From Osedax fenrisi (lineage: Eukaryota > Annelida > Polychaeta > Sabellida > Siboglinidae), in NCBI GenBank assembly GCA_964019155.1, contig OZ025240.1, positions 32,727,007 through 32,791,006 of the forward strand: a stretch of 64,000 bases of DNA. Direction: 5' to 3'. The position numbers and the translations under genes were made by a program. Positions 12,341 to 25,699 of this stretch are shown one piece after another; the stretch's first letter is position 1, and each line of letters begins with the position of its first letter. A model generated the notes under the pieces. The model was not told the origin of the DNA, ran no database searches, and saw nothing but the letters and a program-made list of their open reading frames with translations.

Positions 12341-15078
12341 GAAGAAGAAGAAGAAGAAGAAGAAGACATTTTATTTAGACATCGTTTAAACAATCAAGTT
12401 AACAATAATGTATAATGAAATAATAAGAAAGTTATAGTGTAAATAAATATGTTTTTAAATTCTTTTTGAACTTTTCTGAGTTTCTTTCAGCACGGAGTGT
12501 TGCAGGTAGTGAGTTCCAGGCTATCGGTGCTTGTGACGAGAAGGCGCGTGAACGGGCAGCAGTAGAATGTATTGTCGATCTAGGTCGTATACGATTAACA
12601 TAACACGGCCTGAGACTTCTTGTCTGGTCGATTCTCTCTATCAATTCATATAAATATGATGGCGTTTCAAAGTGGAGTGCATTATGAGTCATAAGACATA
12701 TTTTATAGATGATTCTTTCTTTTATGGGTAGCCAGTGTAATTCCTTCATTAATTGTGTGATGCTGATATGGTTATTTTCTTCTCGATGAGGTAGCTTGAG
12801 AATTATACGTACAGCATATCGTTGAAGGGAGGTAAGTTCAGCCAATGTGATAGCTGGTAGACCTATAAGCAGCACATTACAATAATCGAAAATCCTAATA
12901 CTAAACTAGTCACTAAAATTTTGCAAGTAAAGAAATTTAAAGATTTTCTGATTTTTTTAATTCTGTACAGTTGAAAGTTTACTGAACGAATTTTTTCTGA
13001 TATAAAAGATTTCATGTCGTGGTTAGAATTCAAAATTACACCCAAATTCTTTATCGTTTGTGATGATGATAATAAACACTTGTCAAATGAAAAAGTGAAC
13101 GATGTTGAAAAGTGTTTAGAAGTGTGATTGACGTACATTACTTCAGTTTTTAAAGGATTCAGTTGTAATGAGTTTTCGTGAAACCAGATAGAGAGTTCAC
13201 GTAGACAGTTCTGCAAACGGATGTGGGCAGATGAGTCATTTTCATTATCAGCATCAGTAAAAATGTGGATGTCATCAGCGTATGAATGAAATTTAATCAA
13301 TGGATGGTTGGCGAAGATTTTGAAAACAGGTGATAAGTATATCGAAAAAAGTAGTGGTCCGAGTACTGATCCTTGTGGTACTCCGTGAGTCATCTTTTGA
13401 TATTCGGAAGAATAATCGCCAATACTGACTCTACTCATTCTATCAGAAATGTACGATTTTAACCAATCTAAAGCTTTTCCAGAAAATCCACTCTCGATTA
13501 GCCTTTGTATAAGAATCTTGTGGTTGAGCGTATCAAAGGCAGCAGATAAATCTAAAAATAACATGAGTGAGCCGGTTTTATTGTTGAGAACATCATCATT
13601 TATACGGCATAGGCCTGTCTCTGTGCTCAGTCCGGGCATATAAGCACTTTGATGAGGATGAAGTACTTTTGCAGCTAATAGATGACTGATTATTTGTATA
13701 GAAACAATTCGTTCGAGGAGTTTGGAGAAAGCAGTAAGTTGAGAAATAGGTCGATAATTTTTCAGGATATTCTTATCGCTTCCAGGTTTCTTGATCAATG
13801 GTATTATTGATGACAATTTCATAGAAGCAGGAAAAGTACCTGATTCGAATGAACACTTGATTATCTGAAGGAGATACGGAGCTAGTGTAGATGCTTGAAA
13901 CTGCAGTAATTTCAATGGTAGAGGATCTTCTTTTGATGTTGATTTAATTGTTTGTATTAAAATTTCAATTTTGTCAATAGATGGGGGAGAAAAACTGTCA
14001 ATAATGTGGATGTCACTATTCAGAGGTTGATAGGAATAAGTGCATATAGGTAAGGAATCTATGATTGTCTGTAACTTTAATCGAAAGAAATTATGAAAAG
14101 AGTTTGCGCATACGTCATCGTTTAAATCAGGAAGTATCCGTTTAGTTGTTCTTCCTAGAAGATCGTTTGAAATTTCAAATAGTATTATCAGATTATGTCC
14201 AACATTTATTATTTTGTTAGCATTATATTCTGATTTTGCCAGGAATAACATCTGATTATGTTCATGTTGTAGGTTTATGTAATTTTTAAGATCATTTGAT
14301 GACAGTGACTTTCTATACAATTGTTCATGTTTACGTAATAATCTTTTATGTTCTGCACATTCATTTGTGTACCATTCGTTGTTAGAGCGTTCTGTTATGG
14401 TAGTAGTTTTTGTTGGTGCATGCGCATTTAGTGTTGAAATTAAAGATGTATTCAGGTTTTCGAGTGGTTGTAAAGTGGAATGTTCGGATAGTTTTAGATG
14501 TAAATCATAGGAGAAATCAACATCATTTATTAGTGATAACTTTCTATATGTTATTGTTTTTCTTGGTCGTTTGGGTGTTACAGAGTTGATCAAGAATTTA
14601 ATAGCGTAATGGTCTGAAATTAGTTTTGAACAAGAATAGTTAGATGTAATATGAGAATTATTTCTGGTTATTATCAAATCTAATGTATTTCCATGAACGT
14701 GAGTTGGGAATTTGATGTGTTGCTCTAATGAATTTTTAATCAATGTTGAATTGAACAGAATAGATGATTTCAGTGTTGTATTGTTGACGTGTATATTTAA
14801 ATCACCTAGTATAATTGTATTTTTAGTGATAATTGGTTGAATGTGTATTGTGAAATCGGCAAGGAATTGTTTAAAATCCAAGTTTGGTGGACGATATATA
14901 ATTATAGTTTTTATGATCACTGAGCCTCGGCAAGAAAAAGAACAAATTACTATTTCAGCTGAAGATGTAAGCAAATGTTTTGAAGTAGTTAATGATATTG
15001 TTGATTTATGAAGTATTCCGATGCCGCCAGCATGACCTATACGAGGGTAGCTATTGAAGATGTATGGTGAATAATAAG
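12341..15078 (-). mobile_element. L2/CR1-type LINE, 5'-truncated and frameshifted
   Basis: Non-LTR retrotransposon with an APE endonuclease and reverse transcriptase. The frame runs from about 15078 down to 12863 (703 residues counted from 14974) and continues in another frame at 12875-12432. The endonuclease is entered partway: upstream of 14974 the frame reads RIGHAGGIGILHKS, then GDLN (57-60) and SDH (120-122). RT blocks: NYRPIS (406-411), DLSAAFD (475-481), GVPQGSVLGP (531-540), catalytic YADD (565-568). The second frame carries LHWLPI and WNSLP near the C-terminus, typical of L2/CR1/Rex-like LINEs. A small indel near 12885-12895, inside an otherwise conserved DYCN block, causes the frameshift. 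The 3' end is a (GAA)n tract at 12341-12366 (TTC on the element strand). 5' truncation lands in a (TA)n tract. Non-functional copy, probably inside the ECHS1 5' region or first intron. Confidence 0.92.
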
Positions 15079-15104
15079 ATATAATAGGATATATATATAT
15101 TTAA

Positions 15105-15190
<86 letters not shown>
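15105..15190. repeat. (TA)n tract between LINE and ECHS1
   Basis: TA repeats starting about 30 bp beyond the truncated 5' end of the LINE and ending 52 bp before the ECHS1 exon at 15243. Likely target of the LINE insertion. Confidence 0.85.
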
Positions 15191-15192
<2 letters not shown>

Positions 15193-15242
15193 TTGTATCA
15201 TTGATTATTGTCCACTAATTAGTGCATATCAATGTTTCATAG

Positions 15243-18200
15243 GTACATCATACGAATGCTTGAAGGTAGAGACCAGAGGTACCAAGAATAATGTCTGCTT
15301 GATACAGTTAAATAGGCCTAAAGCTTTGAATGCATTATCCGAAACTCTTATGAAAGAATTAGCTCTGGTAATTATATATAATTAATTAAATATAAATGTC
15401 TTCTAATAAATCTACCTATATTTATAATCCAATACTGTCGATTGAATTGTTAAATAAATTATTATATTTACAAATACACCATTATTTATATACAAATCTG
15501 TACAAAACTTATATAAGGTGTATAACATGATATTGTATTTCAAATATACATTACTTCATATATGTTACAGAATACAAAATAATTAATAAATGTAATATCA
15601 ACTGTATGTGAATCAATAAATAATATTGTAAATGATGGTGACATTGTCCCAATGCATACACAATATTATATAATATCTAAATAATTTACAATTGGACCCT
15701 ATTTAATTAACTAACAAACTAATTCTAAGGTGCTTGATGAAGTAGACAATGATAACGCAATAGGATGCTGCGTACTAACAGGAAGTAGTAAAGCGTTTGC
15801 TGGTAAGATCAAATCTAGCAACTAATTCTGTATACATACATTTATAAAATAATACAAATAATTATGAATATATGTACTATAAGTTAAATAATAATGATAT
15901 TTTATATAAAAAAAAGTATTTAATTTATGACTAAATCATTACGATCAAGTCTTCGTATATATATATATATATTACGATTAACATTAATCGTGAAACGTAT
16001 AATATAACGTGATCATTCAACATTATTTTAAATATACACACATCAATATAAGTAAGCCTGTAGATAACCTCACTACGATATCTATTATCTTTGGGCTACG
16101 CGTAATAACCCCGCGGCCGCCTCTCGTAGCCGGAGCGGATATAAAGGAGATGGCCGACAGGTCGTTTAGCGAGGTCTACAACACCGACTTCCTGTCGTCG
16201 TGGACTCGCATGTCTAAACAAAGGAAACCCGTCATCGCTGCCGTTAACGGCTATGCGGTGAGTACGATGAATGGGCAACCGACCGTCACCGTAGCGACGT
16301 TATAACTTCTATTAGTTGATTTCGATTATGTTTGTGAATTCTTTTACATTATCGTATAATATTACGATTTTAGTTATACTTTCACGTCATCGAGTTTATG
16401 ATAATATATCTAAATAAATTGAAATTCATGTACATTTATATTTTCAAGTTAATCTCGTAGTAAATATATATTTAAGAGTATATCACATATGTTTGTATAT
16501 TAGTATATCAATATATAGCATTCAATTATGATTATGCTTATATTTATATATGTGTGTTATATAAAATTATATATATATATATATGTGTGAATATTAGTAA
16601 TTAGATGTGTATATTTATTATGTAACCAATATAATTATAGTTAGGTGGAGGCTGTGAATTAGCAATGATGTGTGACTTTATTTATGCTGGAGAGAAAGCT
16701 AAGTTTGGCCAACCTGAAATTCTCTTAGGAACTATACCAGGTTACAAATATAATATGTAGGTTAAGAGTGATCATTGGATAAACTTATATTTGGGGAATT
16801 GATTCTAAGTTAAAGGAAGATATTTTAAGACACATGCAACAAAATTATTCAATTTGAGCTCATATTAACGATGCGACAGACTATTTTTTACATTACATTG
16901 AAAAGTATTATAGACAAATAATTTATATTATTTAAATTATAAGAAAATACATGAAAATGGTTGCTACAGCTTAATGCTATAATATTGTGTATCCCTAGAA
17001 CTTAATCTAGTAGATATGATATCTGTTTTCTAAAAAATATCATAAAAAGTGAATAATACAATTTTGGCTTAATAATACATTTTTGAAAAATATTAATTTT
17101 TCTCAACAAATATAGTGAAAGTAGTATAAATATTATATTTTAAATAATATATCACATTTTATTTAAGTTTACCGTATATATTATTTAGACATACAAATGA
17201 ATTGTAAAAAAAAAATGTTCATATATTTAAGTTTTTAAAAAAATCCTAAAAATGTCATTAATAGCATTTCATTTATAGGAAAAAAATTAAATATTTAATT
17301 TATTTTATTTTCTATAATTATCACATTTATTGATAGGTTAAAAGTCAATTTTTAAAATTCACATGTTGAAATTCGTATTCTCTGCATGTTAAACTTCCAG
17401 GAATTATCGTGAGCCCTAGGAAAAACAAAAATAAATAAAAATGTTGTAGACTTATTTGTATAAATTATTTTGTAAGCTCAGAGTTCCCTAATATTAGAGG
17501 ATCCATATTCAGCTGAATGATCACTCTTAACCCTGTGAATCCCAGCCAGTTTTAATAAAATGTGAAAATAATCTATATTTAACAAAGTGTAAGCCCTTTT
17601 TACAAAATGATTATTGGTATTCAAATATTGATAATTATATATAACAAGTTATATTTATTTTATAAAGTATAATATATATTATATAAATCTGGAAAAAAAA
17701 ATGGATTTGAATTATTATTCGTAATATAATACTTAATTAATTATAATAATTATAATATACATACATATTCTAATGGATAAAATGTTTTTAACATTCTACT
17801 TAATAATAAACTGAAAAAATATTATATATTAATTAATTATTATATTAATTAATTTATTTATTTATTAAAATTAATCAAGTATTTTCATAATAAATATTAT
17901 ATAATGTTGTATTTTGAATAATACTCAAAATCTAAGATATAAAGACATATTTTAAAGAATCCTATCACCTTTATTGGATATTATTACATATAAAATCATT
18001 TTTATTAGTATAATTTAACTACTGAGTTTTTTTTAATATTTGTTTATATTCACCAAATGAAAAAGCATTAAATTATATAAATTATGTGCGATTTGAGATG
18101 CGTGGGATTCACAGAGTTAAGGGCCGGCGTTTACATGTAAAATATAGGGGAAAATAGCTATTTTTTAACAGGCTATATCTTTTCTATTTATTAGTATTTT

Positions 18201-18389
18201 TTTTTAATTATCTAGATAACATTCATCTCTAGTTATATAGGTACATCATAAAATAATAAATGTATTATTATAAATTAAAGAAAAGTTAATTCTAATATTA
18301 AAATCATTTAAATTTAAAAATAAATGTATTACCAATTCTGTTTATTATTTTTCAAATATTTATATTAATAGATTATATTTACATTATCT

Positions 18390-18440
<51 letters not shown>

Positions 18441-20639
18441 ATAACCATATATTAGGTATATACTCAGAAAATGTTATAAAGATTCATATCATATTTCAAA
18501 AGATAGACATTTAAAAAAAAAATCAACAAAAAATAAAAGATATATTGGCATCTAAAGTTTTACTTGCATGTTTTCTAATTATTAAATCCCACCATTTTGA
18601 ATAGGTGTATGATTAAACTTCGTATTTGAGACACTTATGTTTAATTGTATATGATATATTATACATCATTTTAAAAATGAATTACATTTTAATATTTCAA
18701 TATAAAAAAATGTTCCCTAAAAAATAAAAACGAAGGTTACACCGGCCCTTAATGTAGATATAATATAAATATTTATTTTTAATTGAACAATATATTATTA
18801 ATTTATATTTAAAGTTTATGAAATAAATAATTTAATCATATATACATAGAATATACATATTTCATCAATATCATAATATTTTTAATTAATAATTCCATTT
18901 TTATTCTTTACATTATACTTCGATTAGTAGCTATTTTAAAATATGTTTGAATCTGTATTGCCGTTGACATTCTTAATATAATTATTCGCGAACATAATGT
19001 GAACGATACACATATTACTATGCTGCGCTACAGGAGCAGGAGGCACTCAGCGGTTGACCAGACTAGTGGGTAAGTCGAAGGCAATGGAGATGGTATTGAC
19101 GGGCAACCAGATCACCGCACAAGAAGCAGAGAAAGCTGGTTAGAACGGCACTATTCTTCATTCTAACAGCATATTAAACTCACAATTATCTATTTAACGA
19201 GCCCTAATTTAATAAACTCATATCATGTTTCTTTAATAATATTATGTTACATATATGAAAATAAGCTTACTCTATATAATATAATAGTATATATTCACAG
19301 ATTACAATTCTAATAGCTGTTATTATAAATGTGTAATATAATTGATTAGAGTATATTAAAATTAGTAAACAATTATCATACTTAATGATAATATATGATA
19401 TAGTACTTTAACATATACTTATACCAGAATACTAATATTTATAATAAATGTATATTCATTTTTCCATCATAAATAAATAACTAGTGATTTAATGTAATTT
19501 CTGGTGTATGTCATCTAGTAAACTTTATTTTTTAATTTATCATGATCCAATTGAAATAAACCATTTTATTTTAACTTCTTTACAACTATAGTTTATTTAT
19601 ATAATTACATTTTGTACTTACAAATATAGTATTTGATTACATTTTTCTATATATATATTTTCATCTGTAATATATTGTTAATTTATTTATTATTCTAATA
19701 TTAAATTATTTTGTACTACCAGTTGTAAAATAATAAATTTCACTTTATATTTGTGATCTATCTGAAGTTGTAAGTTTTTAACTGACTCCTTTAATACCAA
19801 CATGTAACATATCACTATTATAACCCTAAATATTTGTATAATAATGTATTCTGTACCCTTAAAAATAAATAAATTATTACATTTAGAAAATTGTATATAA
19901 ACTTTTTTTAACATAAATCTAAACTTTTTAGAATAATTAAATTGTTTCATTAAATAAATTCTTTATTATATTTTATAGAAGTATGTATTATGTACTCAAA
20001 TAAAAATTCTTATGATTAAATATGTTATGGAAATATAGAATTTTATTCTATATTACTTAAAATAGTACTAAATGTATATGATATATAATATAATCAATTC
20101 AAATTGAACTTTGTATTCCATATTAAATTACTATATAATAAATTAATGATATTTTGTTTTTTAATATATTTATTAACTCTTATTTTATATGTATTAATAA
20201 ATAATTATTTATTATAATCATTATATTTTTAAATATTAATAATTATCTAGGTTTAGTCAGCAAAATATTCCCGGTTGAAGATCTAGTCGATGAAGCAATC
20301 AATACTGCAGAGAAGATTGCTAATCTATCAAAGCTCACAGTTGCCATGGCAAAGGAATCAGTAAATATAGGTTAGTGTATATGTAGCAATGTATATTTGC
20401 AATATTTAACAATTAACAATACATTATCATCAATTTCACACTCAGCATTGGAAACTACATTAAACGAAGGTATCCATTTTGAAAGACGTATATTCCACTC
20501 TACGTTCGCGACAGTTAGTTACCTACGATTACCCTGTAGCTTCAATAACAACCTATTGCCTATGTTTTCATAGAATGACAGAAAAGAAGGAATGAAAGCT
20601 TTCGTTGAAAAGAGAGCAGCCAACTTTAAAGACAATTAA
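15243..20639 (+). CDS. ECHS1: Enoyl-CoA hydratase, mitochondrial short-chain (exons 2-9; exon 1 not located)
   Basis: Hydrates 2-trans-enoyl-CoA to 3-hydroxyacyl-CoA in mitochondrial fatty-acid and branched-chain amino-acid oxidation. Eight exons join in phase: 15243-15367, 15730-15802, 16130-16257, 16641-16740, 19034-19138, 20251-20370, 20446-20513, 20574-20639 (TAA). They give about 261 codons that follow the crotonase fold throughout. Family hallmarks read directly are LIQLNRPKALNAL, AGADIKEM, KPVIAAVNGYA, GGGCELAMMCD, GQPEILLGTIPGAGGTQRL and the C-terminal ANFKDN. The two catalytic glutamates of the family (in GGCELA and GQPEI) are both in the 16641 exon. The first exon (start codon, transit peptide; must end in phase 1) was not found; the human protein has about 30 more N-terminal residues. 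A LINE and a (TA)n tract lie just upstream. Exon 16130-16257 is about 55% GC against about 38% for the first exon. Four of seven donors begin GTTA. Single copy in the window, frame intact. Confidence 0.95.
16762..17530. mobile_element. TTAA-bounded MITE A (piggyBac-like)
   Basis: TTAA (16762-16765) then GAGTGATCATT; mirrored at the right end as AATGATCACTC followed by TTAA (17527-17530). TTAA target duplication with inverted ends is the piggyBac signature. No transposase inside. First of three abutting elements in ECHS1 intron 5. Confidence 0.8.
17527..18120. mobile_element. TTAA-bounded MITE B (piggyBac-like)
   Basis: TTAA (17527-17530) then CCCTGTGAATCCC; right end GGGATTCACAGAG then TTAA (18117-18120). 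Shares its left TTAA with MITE A and its right TTAA with MITE C. Ends start CCC, as in classical piggyBac. AT-rich interior, no coding frame. Confidence 0.82.
18117..18752. mobile_element. TTAA-bounded MITE C (piggyBac-like)
   Basis: TTAA (18117-18120) then GGGCCGGCGT; right end ACACCGGCCC then TTAA (18749-18752). Interior includes a (TA)n tract at about 18394-18437. No coding frame. Third link of the chain in ECHS1 intron 5. Confidence 0.8.
19139..20250 (+). other. ECHS1: ECHS1 intron 6
   Basis: Donor GTTAGA, acceptor ATCTAG. AT-rich with no transposon end or repeat array recognised, unlike intron 5. Confidence 0.8.
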
Positions 20640-20711
20640 TAAGCAATATATTGTTTACGTATTTTTATTATTCATTATAAATTATCACCATTAATAAATA
20701 TATGCCTTGTA
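20640..20711. other. Shared, overlapping 3' ends of ECHS1 and PGLS
   Basis: Only 72 bp separate the ECHS1 TAA (20637-20639) from the PGLS TGA (20712-20714 on the minus strand). A plus-strand AATAAA lies at 20693-20698 and a minus-strand AATAAA at 20664-20669, each nearer to the other gene's stop. The two mRNAs would therefore overlap at their 3' ends if these signals are used. Confidence 0.7.
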
Positions 20712-23700
20712 TCATAAGCATGATCCGGCGAGCTGGTCTATAAACCAATGAATTTCTCCCTTGAATTTAAGATCAACCATTGTACAGGGTAATGACATGT
20801 CCTTATCTATCGTTATTCTCTAAAATAATGATTAGTATTAATATTATAAAAAAGAGAAAATACATAATATTTTAGTATTATATATAACTATCTGGTGTAC
20901 TTATTTATATAGAGAACAAAAGTATAAGATAATAAGACTAATTTCATTCTAAATTATATCTTCATTTAGTTAAAATTATGAATAAATTAAACGATATATA
21001 AGGGATTTACTGTACTTACTTTAATCATGGCGGCTTTACTTTCACCTAAACACATGAAGGCAGCTTTACGAGCATTATTCACAGCCCGCATGGATAAAGT
21101 CACTCTTTGTGGAGGCTCTTTAGGAGAATCTTTTATGTATTGCACTGAATGTCCATTATTACTCTCCTTTAAATATACATGAATGAATTACTATATTAGT
21201 GTAATGTTTAACGTTAATGGGTTACTATTCCTATCAATTACTACTAGTTATGGGACAGATCTGAGAAATATTCGAGTGGTTTCGGGTAATGTAATTTCAA
21301 AATTATGATTTTGAGTAGGTTATCAAAATATTTAAAACTAAGTGGGTTTAAGTCCTACCTATTATCACTGATATCAATTTCTTCTAGTAAAAGAAATTTT
21401 TTAATATATATTAATACAATTATATGAAAAATTAGAATGAATAATATCAATTATATAAATAATAATCAGGGTTATTAGGTTTTTTTAAAGGTTGATATAA
21501 AAAAACTGTTCTTTATAAATATATTAATTTAAATACTAGAGTTTAATATTTGTATCAATATTATTAATAATAGTATAGATTATTTATATTATATAAATAT
21601 ACCATGTAAATATAAGATAATAACAATTTACTTTAATAAATATAATTATGATATTTTATATGAAATTTATTGGAATAGATCAAAGAATTATATATCATAA
21701 GATGGAATTATTTACTTGAATTAAAATTTTATATTGTAATATAAATTAACATAATTGTATTATTATGAATGAATTTTAAAAAAACATCAAAGATTTATTT
21801 CATTTATCATTCATTAAATAAATATTCCTGGCCAAATGAAAAATATAATTTTGAAAGAATTTACTGATAAATCTAGAAAAGTTTATAAGACTACAAACTA
21901 TGCTAAATGTAAATAGTTCAATAAACTTATGAAGACGTAGAATGAAAGAAAATTGTTGACATGGTATACTTTATATAATATAGTTAATAGTATTAACTTA
22001 ATACTACTATATATAATAATAATTGAAACTATAGTATTGAAATTAAACAATGAATGATAGTAGTATTGATTGATCCTTGTATGTATGTAATATACAGAGT
22101 TATAATAACGTTATCTCCTTGTACCATTAAGGGATATAGTGCACAAGCAAAGTTAGCTTGATAATAATAATATACTAATACATATACTAGCTATGTAACA
22201 ATTTTATTATAAAAAAATAGAATATTTTGTTATATTATTGTAACACTAACTTTAACGAGTTTATGCCCTGGAAAGAGACTGCAAGTATGACCATCTGGTC
22301 CCATGCCTAAAAGAACTAGGTCAAATTGAGGATAATCATCGACATGTTTGTTCAGTTTAAGAGCCCACTTCAATAACACATTATCGTATGTCTCCGCCGA
22401 TATATCAACTAAACAGAAACATGAAAATATAATATGATGATTAAGTGATAAATAAATAAAAATAATTATATATATATAGATATATCATTAATAATATATA
22501 TAACATAAATAAATATTAACAAAAACCTGAATATATAATATTATAATAATTAATTTATATATAATAATAAAAATAACTATAAATAGATATATGATTAATA
22601 GCGTTACAACGGCGATGATTATAACCGTCGACATCGACATCGGTGGCAAAGAAATTCTCCAGTTTCACGTGCTTGACGAAGTGTTTCTTGTAGTAGCCGT
22701 ACGTAGACTGCTGGTCAGAGTGTTCGACGTGACGTTCGTCCGCTAAGAAGATCACCCACGCGTTGAAGTCGTATTTCTCGTGGTTAGCGTGGTATTCGGT
22801 GAGGCCCTTGCAGAATGTGTTCATCAGGCTACCTCCTGTGAGCGAACGACGTAGCTAGTGATTACATATGTTGTTATACTATTTCATGAACGTATATATA
22901 TATATGTGTATTTATATTTGAATAAATAATTTTACACAAACTATATTTATATACGATTTTTAATAATATATAGATTATATAGTATTAAATAATTTTCATT
23001 CAAAAAACTAAAAATAATAAATATTGTACTATATATAAATATTCATACTAATTATTATTAATAATCTATTTTATATTTAATTTTTAATCTACTTAATTTT
23101 GTATTTCTAACATATAATTATATTATAAAGTACTTTATTTAACTACCTAAAATCAACTTACAATTAAATATATTTATTGAAATTCATACATAGATTATAT
23201 AGTATTAAATAATTTGTATTCAAAAAACTAAAAATAATAAATATTGTACTATATTATTCATAATAATTATTATTAATAATCTATTTCATATTTAATTTTG
23301 AATCTACTTAATTTTGTATTTCTAATATATAATTATATTATAAATTACTATATTTAACTGCTTAAAATCAACTTACAATTAAATATATTTATTGAAATTC
23401 ATACATATAAAAAAAGAGGAACTAAATTTCAATAAATACAATACTTTGATATTCACAAATTGATCTTTAATATAATATTTTCATATCTAAATTATTGATG
23501 CAACATTTAATATAACATTACTACATAAATTGTAATAAATTAGTATACTAATATTATTATGGTTTAAATAATATACATCTAATAAATAAAGAACTGCGCA
23601 TATTAATTAACATATTTATAATAGTATATCTTATAACTACGGTATTCGCATTTTTCTGTTCTTAAGCTAAAGTTAAATTTATGTCGTACAACTGAATACA

Positions 23701-25649
23701 TAAACAAATTAATTTATATTAAATATCATCATAACGTTGATAAAATATATATATTTCACTCTTTATTTGAAAAAATTAATATTATAAGTTTTAATTGCAT
23801 ATATGCAATATATATATTAATTATAAAATTAGTAATGTTATATAATAATAATTATAATTAGAGTTTATATTAAAAATATAACATTATATGTATTTCTTTG
23901 TTACTTAACTTTCTATAATTATTATAATAATAGTCAAATTTTACCATCACATTTATATTTTTAGTACTTTTATTAATATTTATGAATTATAATTATTAGT
24001 TAATATTTAGATTATTATGTATGTATCACATATATATATATTAGTGTTGTCAAATTTTCTAAAAAGTAAGTCTCAGTATCGTATCAGTATCATTCAACTG
24101 CTGTATCAGTATCGTATCAGTATCGTTCGAAACTGTATCAGTATCGTATCAGTATCATTCAACAGCTGTATCAGTATCGTATCAGTATCATTCAACAGCT
24201 GTATCAGTATCGTATCAGTATCGTTTGACAGCTGTATCAGTATCAGTATCAGTATCGTTTCACAGAAGTATCAGTATCAGTATCAGTATCATTTGCCAGA
24301 AGTCTCAGTATTGTTTGAAAGAAGTATCACTATCAGTATCGTTTGATAATTGTATCCGCATCGTTTGACATTAGCATAAGTAAGTATAGTGATGTAAACT
24401 GTGCACTTAATGGCAGTGTAGTTTCTTCTTCGATATGAATCATCTCTTAAATTTATATACAATATTTAAAATGAATACAAAAATTTAAAATAATGATGTT
24501 GATGGTTGCACGAATAATTTTAAAATGATGCAATGTGGATTAAAAGTGTCGCGGATACATACGAAGGACGGGGTAGTTTGATTGACATTGGCGTCTATTC
24601 ACACAAAGGGACGCTAAGCTGAGTAATAGTATCGCGGATACATATACAGAACCGCTATGTTGGTTGAAAATGGCGCGTATAAATATAATCCCAAAGGTAA
24701 ACATTGGAATGTATTTTAGATATCCAATAATACAAATCCGAAATAATACGAATCTAATATTTAAAGTCCGAAATAGTCCGAATCTAATATTTAAAGTCCG
24801 AAATAGTCCGAGTTAAATATTAAAGTCCGGTCCGAGTCCGATATATCATAAATTATACTGTATCAGTCCGGTATCAATGACCTAAAGTCCGAAGTCCGGG
24901 TCCGAATGACAACGCTAATATATATATATATGTGAATATGAAAGTAGGTCACCTATTATTAATATTAGAATGTCAGAGATTAATTTTTATTGTGGGGTTG
25001 TGTGATTTCTTTGGATTGGTTTTATTTTGCTGTTTTTTTTTAGCTGCATTATATCCCCAAGTCAGCATATAAAATATTGTGTTACTATAAAATATCTTAT
25101 AATGCGTATAATAGTAGTGCATATATAAGTACAACTCTGACATTCTTATAATAACAAACTGCGGCCTGCTTTCAGATAAATATATATTAAGTATACTTAC
25201 ATATGGTGTATTTATCTAAATATTGGATACCAAACTATCTTATATTTATTGTTACATAAATTGTTACATTCAAAATTAAAATACGGCTCATACATTTGTA
25301 TTACATACCAACATAGAGCTCTAGCTTTCTCTCTAGCTCTATGTATACCAATAATATATAATACAATGATTGATAAATAGATTATAATTATATCTAATTT
25401 GTATATTTACATGTAAATCTCCTCATAGTTGGTGTTAAACTAGGAATAAATCTACTAACGTTATTAATATGATTATCATAATCATTATTAATCATGAATA
25501 TCATTATAATAATCATTATAATTATTCTAATGATATTCAATTGAAGTCAGCACGTGTATGCACATTTGATTACGAACAAAAATATTCTTATTAAATATCG
25601 AATATCAATATCATATTCTATATAATTATGATATATAGTTATACTTATA

Positions 25650-25699
<50 letters not shown>

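Noticed and set aside
16096..16278. 60-codon minus-strand frame
   Set aside because: Antisense of the GC-rich ECHS1 exon 4.
24017..24346. 109-codon frame rich in ISIVS repeats
   Set aside because: By-product of the GTATCAGTATC array in the hAT-like MITE.
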